A DNA stretch of 64,000 nt from assembly GCF_027887165.1 (NCBI RefSeq), contig NC_077234.1, positions 190,023,965-190,087,964 on the forward strand, in the 5' to 3' direction. The stretch is from Monodelphis domestica. Its lineage: Eukaryota; Chordata; Mammalia; Didelphimorphia; Didelphidae. Made by a program: the position numbers and the translations under genes. Shown here piece after piece: positions 56,301 through 64,000 of this stretch. Under the pieces are notes generated by a model. That model worked only from the letters and a program-made list of their open reading frames with translations, had not been told where the DNA came from and ran no database searches. Positions within the stretch are counted from its first letter, which is position 1; every line of letters starts with the position of its first letter.

Positions 56301-56697
56301 GTCAGAAAGGAGGACTAACATCTCAGGGGACATAGAGAGAGTGAGGAAGTACCTCAGGATAGTCATTCAACTACAAACTGTCCTTATTGGACCCCTGCAA
56401 ACTAAGTCTGAAGGGAGGCTTGTACCTCAGGAGGGTCTGTGCTTACCTGCTCTGGGGTATCTGCAACATCATTCAATAGAGAAGAAGTCCCCTCAGGCTG
56501 TCATAAGTGACCCATTTTTCAGGAATCCCATTTCTCAAAAATAGCCTCTCTGCAGGGGGTATCTCTCTCCTTTTATCTCACTGGCAGCCGTATTCCCTCT
56601 CTCCTTTCAACTCCTCCATTCCCTGTTATAAAACCTACAGTATTCCCTGTTTTTCCATCCCACCCCATTTCCCCTATAAATATTACATATTTCTTCC
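56301..56697 (+). repeat. Sequence between LTR G and L1, with block H right copy
   Basis: 56,480-56,697 is the inverted match of 52,098-52,380, cut off just after 'cccctataaatattacat' where the L1 resumes. The 67-codon frame at 56507-56710 and the minus frame at 52098-52370 encode similar peptides only because the DNA is homologous. Confidence 0.65.
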
Positions 56698-58013
56698 TCT
56701 GCTAATCTAGGCAATTTATATTTTGGTAAAGATTCATCCATATAACGTAGATTGCCATATTTATTGCCATATAATTGGGCATAATAGTTTTTAATGATTG
56801 CCTTAATTTCCTCTTCTTTAGAGCGAGGTCTCACTTTTCATTTTGGATACTGTCAATTTGGTTTTCTTCTTTCTTTTTTAAAATTAGATTGACCAGTACT
56901 TTGTCTATTTTATTTGTTTTTTCAAAGTACCAGCTTCTAATATTATTTGCTAAATCAATAGTTCTTTGACTTTCAATTTTATTAATTTCTACTTTGACTT
57001 TTAGGATCTCTAATTTAGTCTTCGTCTGAGGGTTTTTAATTTTCTCACTTTCTAGTTTTTTTAATTTGCCTGCCCAGTTCATTGACCTATGCCCTCTCTA
57101 TTTTGTTAACATATGAAGTCAAGGACATAAATTTCCCCAAGTACTGTTTTGGCTGCATCCCATAGATTTTGAAAGGTTGTCTCATCATTGTCATTTTTTT
57201 CAATGAAAGTATTAATTATTTCTATGATTTGTTCCTTAACTATCCAATTCTGGAGAATTGTATTGTTTAATCTCCAATTAATTTTTGATTTGCCTTTCCA
57301 TGTACCCTTACTAATTATTATGTTCATTGCATTGTGATCTGAGAAGGTTGCATTTATTATTTCTGCTCTTTTGCAATGTTTTTATGCCCTAATACATGGT
57401 CAATCTTTGTGAATGTACCATGTGCTGCTGAAAAGAATGTATATTCCTTTTTGTCCCTATTTATTTTTCTCCACATATCTACTAACTAATTTTTCTAAAA
57501 TTTCATTCACTTTTCTTACTTCTTTCTTATTTATTTTTTTGGTTTGATTTATCTACTTCAAATAGAGGAAGGTTCAGGTCTCCCACTAGTATAGTTTTTC
57601 TATCTATTTCATCCTTGAGCTCCACTAGTTTCTCCTTTAGAAATTTGGATGCTATGCCATTTAATGCATACATGTTGAGTACTGATATTTCTTCATTGTC
57701 TATACTGCCTTTTATCAGGATGTAATTACCTTCCCTATCTCTTTTAACTAGATCTATTTTTTACTTTGGCTTTGTCAGATATCATGATTATGATTCCTGC
57801 CTTCTTTTTATCAGTTGATGCCCTATAGATTTGGCTCCATCCTCTTACTTTTACCCTGTGCATGCCAATGTTCCTCATGTGAATTTTTTGTAGACAGCAC
57901 ATGGTAGGGTTTTGGTTTCTAATCATCTCTGCTATTCTCTTGCATTTTATGTGTGAGTTCATTCCATTCACGTTCAGAGTTATGATTACCAGCTTTGTAT
58001 TTTGCAGCATTTT
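56698..58013 (-). pseudogene. L1 ORF2 endonuclease and start of reverse transcriptase
   Basis: On the minus strand the frame near 58,013 begins MLQNTKLVIITLNVNGMN, the endonuclease N-terminus (compare 29,883), followed by CCLQKIHMRN, where the usual catalytic E (in CCLQE) is K. The linker to reverse transcriptase includes LPKYKLPRLAEEEI at the 56,7xx end, where the L1 is cut. Several frameshifts (57082, 57327, 57744). Confidence 0.85.
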
Positions 58014-58934
58014 GATTTCCATGTCTAGTCCTGTCTTTTCTTCTTTCACTATTTTCTTCTACACCAATGTTTTGTTTTTAATCAGCCCTCCTAATTCCCT
58101 CCCCTTTTAAAGTTCCATTTCTCTGCCCCTCTCTTCTTATACCCTCTTATTTTCTTTACAGTCTTTTAAACTACCCCCACACCTTTTTCTTCCCTTGTAC
58201 TGCTTCCCTCTCCACCAATCCATTTGTTACCCTTCTAATTCCCTGTAGGGTGCAAATCAATTCCCTACCCTAATGTATTTGATTATTCTTCCCTCTTTGA
58301 GTCAATTTCAATGCACGTAAGAGATGAGTATTTCCTATCTCCAACCTCTTTACCCTCCCAGTGTATTGATTTCCCCTTCCCACCATGAGCTTCTTTGTGA
58401 CATATACATTTACCCCATTTTGTTTCTTTTTCCATTTCTTTTATTATTAACCTCTTTTTAGCTCTAGTTGTATATATACACACATATCTATGTATTTATG
58501 CATACATATATCTATATACATATTTATCTCTTGGCATTTCATCCTATACAGTTTGTCACTGTTCCCTCTAAGTGTAATTCTTCTAGCTGCCCTGGTGATA
58601 ATACAATTTTTAAGAGTTTTCGATGACCTCTTTTCTTCTAGGGATATATATCATTTTAATTTATTGGGCCTCTTAAAAAAAGGTGGCTTTTTTGGTTTTG
58701 TTTTTCTTTTTTCCTTCTTTCTTAATTAATTTTTGATGATTCTCTTGAGATCTGTGCTTGGACATCAAATTTTCTGTTCAGGTCTGGTCTTTTATTTACA
58801 CATGCTTGGAATTCTTCTATTTTGTTAAATGATCAGACTTTCCCCTGTAAGAACATAGTCACTTTTGCTGGATAATTGATTCTTGGTTGTAGACCTAGTT
58901 CCCTTGCTTTCTGGAATATCATATTCCATGACTT

Positions 58935-59769
58935 TAAGTCCTTCAGTGTAGATGCAGCCAGATCCTGTGTTATCATCACTGTAGTTCCATGGTATCTGAA
59001 TGACTTCTTCTTAGCAGCTTGTAATATTTTTTATTTGGTCTGATAGTTCTTGAATTTGGCTATAACATTCCTGGGTGTTGTCATTTGGGGATTAAGTACA
59101 GAAGGTGATCTATGGATTATTTCAAACTCCACTTTTCCCTCTTGTTCTAGAATATCGGGACAGTTTTCTTGGATAATTTCCTGAAGTATGATGTCCAGGC
59201 TTTTTCTTTTGTCATGGTATTCTGGTAAACCAATGATTCTTAAGTTGTCTCTCTTGGAATGATCTTCTAACTCTTCTGTTTTGTGAATGAGGTGTTTCAT
59301 ATTTTCCTCAATTTTTTCATTCTTTTGATTTTGTTTTATAGTGTTCTGCTGCCTTGTGAAGTCACTTGCTTCTAATTGTTGTATTTGGGTTTTTAAAGAC
59401 TGGATTTCATCCCTGTTTTTTTGGTCATCCTTCTCCTTCTGTTCTGATTTTCTTTGTATGTCATCGTTCATCCTCTTTGCCTTATCTTTTGTCTCCTTTG
59501 CCTCATTTTCAAACTGATTAATTTTGGCTTTCAAAACACTGTTTTCTGTTTCCAGATGACATCTTGCTTTTTAAGTTCTTTTCCTAGTTTTCTTCAGCCT
59601 CTTTTAATTGTATTTTGGGTTCTTCCAAAGCCTGTATTCAAATTGCTGGGGTTTCTGTTGTTTTTCTTGGTTTTCGTTCATCATTCTCTTTTCCATTTAC
59701 ACTTTGTTCATTGCCTGTATAAAAGCTGTTGATTGTAATTTATTTTTTCTTTTTCTGTTGTTTGCTCAT
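58935..59769 (-). pseudogene. L1 ORF1p remnant
   Basis: Start ATG at 59769 (MSKQQKKKK, an early stop after a few codons). The main open part, 59031-59534, has a lysine/glutamate/glutamine coiled coil (about residues 1-85) and then RDNLRIIGLPE, the RNA-recognition start, and DIILQEIIQENCPDILEQ. Same family as 28021-28923 and better preserved. Confidence 0.88.
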
Positions 59770-60447
59770 ATTTACCCGATCTTTACTCCCTGCAGATGCC
59801 TGCACTCTTGCTCCTCTCATTTTTTTTTTTGTTGGATCTGTGGTTTTGGGATTTTCTGTCAGCCTTCACTCTTGGAGCTTAGTCAGCAAATCTCTCAGAG
59901 CAGTCTTTGGGGGAGGGGTGTTGGAGCTTGAGCTTCCCTGCCCTCTGAAGTCTTTGATGGGATTAAGTCCAGCTGGGTTGAGCTGTATGTGCCTTGAGGC
60001 CAAAACCTGGGGAAAGGTGGTGCAATATGGAGTGGCTCTGTTGCTGCAACCAGGCTGCCTATTCTGCTCTATACTTCTTCTTCAACTGCTTTCCCATTGC
60101 TCATGTTTGATATTCCGAGCCTGGCACAGCTTTGCCTACAAGGTACTCCTTCCAGACCAGCACCCTTGACTTCCCAGAGGTTCCAACTGCCACCGGAGGT
60201 TTAGTGCTCTAGGTGGTGGAGGGGCCTGGGACCTTCCTTCTTCCTTCCCCTTAAACCCGAGTGTTCTCAAATTCAGGCTTTTGGGGGAGGGGCGCCTTTT
60301 AAGTTGGGTTGAGCAGGAGGGTTCCTTGGCTCTGTCTTGTTGTTAGGTTTGATTTTCAGTCTTCTAGGTGCAGTTAGTTTGTAATTGGTAAGGAAGGGTT
60401 TTCAGACATCTGAATGTTCTCTGCATTTATGTGGTCATCTTGACTCC
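59770..60447 (-). promoter_or_regulatory. L1 5' UTR (internal promoter region)
   Basis: GC-richer than its surroundings and matching 33,690-34,113 plus 34,979-35,117 of the other antisense L1 ('ggcttttgggggaggg' in both). In this family the 5' UTR carries the element's promoter. + strand frames at 59608-60169 are shadows. Confidence 0.75.
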
Positions 60448-60456
60448 CTGATGATC

Positions 60457-61512
60457 TTTTAAAAAATACTTTATTTTTTATAATTACATGGAAAAACCAT
60501 TTTAACATTCATTTAAAACATTTTTAGCTGCAAATTCTCTCCTTTCTTCCCTCTCTTCATCTTTCACTGAGAAGGCAAGCAATTTTATATAGGTTATACA
60601 GTTCAGTTATGAAAAACATATTTCCATATAAATAAAGAAAAATAAAGTAAAAAAAGTATGCTCTGACTTGTTTTCTGACTCTCACAATTATTTCTCTGGA
60701 GGTGAATAGCATTTTTCATGAGCTCTGTTGGTCATTATATTGCTGAGAATAGCTTTTATTCATAGTTGATAATTTATACACTGTTGCTGTTACTGAGTAC
60801 AATATTCTCCTTGTTCTCACTTCACTTTGAACAAGTTCATATAAATCTTTTTAGATTTTTCTGAAAGCATCCTGTTTGTCATTTTTTATGCCACAATAGT
60901 ATTCCATCAAAATCATATAACACAAATTGTTCAGCCACTCCCCAGTTGATTGGTATCCTTTCAATTTCTAATTTTTCTTTTTGCTACTTCAAAGAGAGCT
61001 GTTCTTAATGCTTCTATACATTTAGGTCATTCCTCTCTCCCCTTTTGATCTCTTCAGGATAAAAACCTAGTAGTTATATCATTGGTTCAAGTGATATGCA
61101 CAGTTTATCCTTTGGGAACAAATACAAATTGTTCTTCAGAATGGTTGGACCACATTAATGTCCCAAATTTCCTATATGTCTTCTAATAATTGCCATTTCC
61201 CTTTTCTGCCATACTAGCCAATCTAATGAGTGTGAAGTGGCACCTCAGAGTTGTTTTAATTTGCATTTCTCTGAGTAATTTAGGGCATTTTTTCAAATGA
61301 TTGTAATTAGGTTTGATTTCGTTGTCTTTGTAAATGTAATTTGATTATTTATCAAATAGGGAATGACTGATGACTTATGGATGAGTTCATCCCATTCACA
61401 TTTACAGTTATGATTACTAACTCTATATTTCTCTCCATCTTATTTCCTCCCTCTTTATTCTCTCTCTCTCCCTCTATCACTGTCTCTGTTTCTCCTCTCC
61501 TCTCCTCTCCTT

Positions 61513-61551
<39 letters not shown>

Positions 61552-62100
61552 ATCTTTGTCTCTGTCTCTGTCTCTCTCTCTGTCTCTCTGTCTTTCTCTC
61601 TCTCTCTCTCCTTTCACTCTGTTTCTCCTGAAAATTGTTTTGCTTCTGACCACCCCTCTCCCAAACCACCCTCTCTGTCTCTCTATTAATAGATTCCCCT
61701 TTCTTCCTACTTTGCTGAAGAGTATGATAGATATCTATATCCAAATGAGGGTGCATATTATTTCCTCTTTGAGTTAATTTCAATGAGAGTAAGGTTCAAA
61801 CATTGCCTACCAATCTTATTTACTCCTTTCAGTGTATTAACTCTTTTGTACCTCTTTTATTTATGACAATTACCTTATCCTACCTCCCTTCTCCCTTCTT
61901 CCATCTCTCTTTTTTTACCATTTAATTTTATTTCTTGGATATTATCCCATCAAAGTTAATTCAAACCTGTTCTATCAGTCTTTGTAAACTTGTTCTGACT
62001 GCCCTAATAATGATTAAAGTTCTTAGGAGTAATAAACAATATCTTCAAATGGGTTAGATGCTCCAGAGTAGGTGGCAATGTTTTAATTGTATATGTGTTC
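60457..62100 (-). mobile_element. Older L1, antisense, internally deleted
   Basis: 60,457-61,345 matches the L1 3' third ('ttcagccactccccagttga', 'gtgtgaagtggcacctcaga'). From about 61,372 the sequence jumps to the start of ORF2 and the inter-ORF region ('gttcatcccattcacattta'; compare 57,955-57,985). The younger L1 inserted just at its 3' end. Confidence 0.75.
61440..61642 (+). repeat. (TC)n-rich tract
   Basis: About 200 bases dominated by tctc/tgtc units. They give serine/leucine-rich and arginine/glutamate-rich frames on the two strands (61377-61783), which are not genes. Confidence 0.92.
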
Positions 62101-62861
62101 TAAAGGCCACTAGGACCTCTTACATCCTTCTCAAGGAGAGTGCTAACCTCTCATTTCACACAACATAGAATCTGATGTTGTAGCAATATAGACTTCCTAT
62201 AGGACCAGGTTCACTAATCAGACTAACTGCCTATTGGAATCTATTTACCATTCCTTTCTTATAGTATTTTCTTTTATACCATCTGTTGGCCAAATTCTAC
62301 TTAGTAAATTACCAGCCTAGTACCACATATTTTCTCCATTTGGTTTTCCCAGTAGTCTCATAAGACAGTTCCAATGTGCCATTACTGTAAACCTAAATGC
62401 TAGGCTAAGCATAAGACTACTTTTTAGCACTTTGGGCTACTATTATTGGAGAAGTTTTCAGTTTTCCACTTCTATGCAGCTCTCATCCTGACTGAGTAAT
62501 AACAGGACCCATTTATCTTGCTTTTATGAACCTATTCACAAATATTTTATCCCTTGTCATTAACTATACTTCTATCCTGTGCTCTGGGTCTATTGGCTTT
62601 TCCTTAGTCACTTTATTTTCCTGTAAGGACACTGTTCATAATTGTGATAGTCTGGTGTACATTTTTTCCAGTGATCTCTTCTTCATTGTATTTCAAATGC
62701 TATGGTAGGCTGTTGGAATCTTGAGCCGCACACATTCTTAGGGCTTGAAGCATTAGTGTCTTACTGATTAATTTTATTTAATTTGGTGAATTTAATTAAA
62801 TTATTTGGTGTAGTTGAAATAATGTAGGTTTTAAATTAATATCCAATACTCTAAGCATTAT
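62101..62861. other. Unassigned sequence
   Basis: No recognised repeat or exon. Confidence 0.5.
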
Positions 62862-63560
62862 ATTTTAAGAAGTTTATTAATGTCAACATGGAATCTAGGA
62901 ATCCCAAACCTGTTACCTAGTGAGATCTGATGAACCCCAATTTTCAGGACTAGCTTGTAGATTGGAGACCCCAAAGCTTGTACTTGTTCCCTGTTCCCAT
63001 GGGAATCTACCTTGAAGGGAATCCCAAGTTGGAAGTTTCAGACTGAGTGGGGGACCCTCAGGGAAATGACAATCCTGGTTGGGTGAGATACCTCTTTGTT
63101 TTAGGTAGTCTCCCCTATTGTAATGGAACATTTCCCAAGAAGATACACACCTGAGCAGGAACCATTCTTTAGTATCCATTGTAAGCAGCCCCTTCTCTTA
63201 CACCCTAACGTCTAGATATGATTCCTTTCCCAAGCTTGATTGTATCATGTCAGTTTAGTTTGAACACTCCCATTTTCTTTGTAGCTATAGTGATATCAAT
63301 CATCTTTCCCTGCCCCTGGATTTCCACCAAATGGTATATAGGTTCCCCAGATTCTTTTGTTCCTCGGAGTTGTCATCTAGCGTTGTGACACTCCCTAGGG
63401 ATAACATCCCCAGAGTCCAGGGTTTGCACCCTGAAAAGGTTGTGGGGCCAACTCTGAGTAAAGGGCCAAATTGGACTTACCCCTATCCTGATTAAAGACT
63501 TGGTTTTTCTGACTATTTAATAGTTCTATGTTATTTCCAAGTTAACATTAATAATCACTA
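62862..63560 (-). mobile_element. LTR-like repeat, family I, copy 2, inverted
   Basis: Inverted match of 49239-49910. On its sense (minus) strand it ends with a polyadenylation signal AATAAA (complement at 62873-62878). The 88-codon minus frame at 62913-63179 lies inside it. Confidence 0.68.
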
Positions 63561-63687
63561 GAAGTAAAGGAATAAGAGGGTAATTATCAAACAATATTAA
63601 ACCATGGGACTAGATTCTCCTGCCTGTTTAAAAAGACTGCTGGCAGCCTCCATTACAGGAAGAAGAAGAAGAAGAAGAAGAAGAAGA

Positions 63688-63736
<49 letters not shown>

Positions 63737-64000
63737 GAGCTGGACACTTGGAAACTGAACAGAATTTATATCCTGCCTACATCAGCACATAAGGACAGAA
63801 AGAGAGTATGGTGCTAGGAATCATAATTTTTAGGGTAGCAGATTCTAATTACACAATAATGAGAGAGAGGGATTTAGTGGATAGTGTTTAATTTGGAGTC
63901 AGGAAGGCATAGAGGATTAAGACCCTTCTCTGATCCATGTAGGCTTAACATTCCTGAATAAGTCCTACTTCTGTGTAGCTCAGAATACTCTTCTAACACT
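63561..64000. other. Unassigned sequence with compound microsatellite
   Basis: Apart from the simple repeat at 63,658-63,737 nothing is recognised before the window ends. Confidence 0.55.
63658..63737 (+). repeat. Compound microsatellite (GAA)n(GA)n(CAGA)n
   Basis: About 10 GAA units, 9 GA units and 8 CAGA units in succession. The arginine-, glutamate- and glutamine-rich frame at 63604-63792 is an artefact of it. Confidence 0.97.

Larger units (their letters stand above)
50843..60447 (-). mobile_element. Long L1, antisense, split by provirus G
   Basis: The 5' end is at 60447 (on the minus strand 'gggagtcaagatgacc') and the 3' end at 50843. It is bounded by a duplication ctgatgatc at 50834-50842 and 60448-60456, so both halves are one insertion. 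Order on the minus strand: 5' UTR (59,770-60,447), ORF1 (58,935-59,769), inter-ORF region, ORF2 endonuclease (57,500-58,013), start of reverse transcriptase (to about 56,698), [foreign block 52,098-56,697], ORF2 C-terminal part and 3' UTR (52,090-50,843). About 1.5-2 kb of ORF2 around the reverse-transcriptase core is missing at the break. Confidence 0.88.

Noticed and set aside
59608-60169. Overlapping + strand frames of 107 and 146 codons with hydrophobic stretches
   Set aside because: They are antisense to the L1 ORF1/5' UTR. The hydrophobicity comes from the complement of lysine- and glutamate-rich codons.
61377-61783. Serine/leucine-rich and arginine/glutamate-rich frames
   Set aside because: Both are translations of the (TC)n tract on opposite strands.
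63604-63792. Arginine-rich small protein resembling a nucleic-acid-binding peptide
   Set aside because: Produced entirely by the GAA/GA/CAGA microsatellite.

Overview
This window looks like repeat-dense, AT-rich nuclear DNA from a marsupial (metatherian) mammal. The evidence is the repeat mix: tRNA-derived and CORE-type marsupial SINEs with their diagnostic heads and tails, old MIR, L2 and L3/CR1 copies, long L1 elements of the marsupial type, and several class I (gammaretrovirus-like) endogenous retroviruses. I cannot name the species. I found no intact host protein-coding gene, rRNA or tRNA gene, and no CRISPR. Almost every open frame over 60 codons belongs to a dead transposon or retrovirus, to a simple repeat, or to chance.

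Layout. 0-5.7 kb: L2, SINE, L1 and MIR fossils with unassigned sequence between. 5.7-12.1 kb: provirus A on the + strand, with two LTRs, a 4-bp target duplication GGTC, a proline-tRNA-type primer site, a polypurine tract and a decayed env. A solo LTR (family B) with its own duplication GGAC is nested in its leader. 12.1-13.6 kb: a second family B LTR, inverted, beside a partial LTR with a long CT run. 13.6-27 kb: old LINEs (L3/CR1 at 15.3-16.7, a long L2 at 18.9-22.6), SINEs, and one LTR of family E. 27.2-37.2 kb: provirus F, a decayed pol (RNase H, integrase) and a 3' LTR, split by two separate L1 insertions; the second L1 is itself split by a family B LTR. 39.5 kb: solo LTR E, inverted, duplication CCCT. 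42.6-47.6 kb: provirus D on the - strand. 47.6-50.8 kb: SINE, MIR and LTR-like family I. 50.8-60.4 kb: one long antisense L1 with provirus G inside it. 60.5-62.1 kb: an older antisense L1. 62.9-63.6 kb: the inverted partner of LTR I, then simple repeats.

Most interesting signal. Proviruses A and D carry different LTRs and different primer sites, yet share about 3.3 kb of internal sequence. Where gag-pol should lie, both have the same non-coding block (about 8.0-10.5 kb in A, 44.0-46.1 kb in D), followed by env sequence. The U3 of D begins inside sequence that is still env in A. This looks like a non-autonomous retroviral lineage (comparable in logic to rodent VL30) that has exchanged LTRs by template switching. 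Second in interest are two structurally odd L1 copies, and provirus G, where an acidic N/Q-rich reading frame runs into an integrase C-terminal domain without the catalytic core.

All homology statements come from reading the sequence and comparing copies within the window; no database or alignment program was used. Boundaries marked by target duplications are firm; most others are within a few tens of bases.
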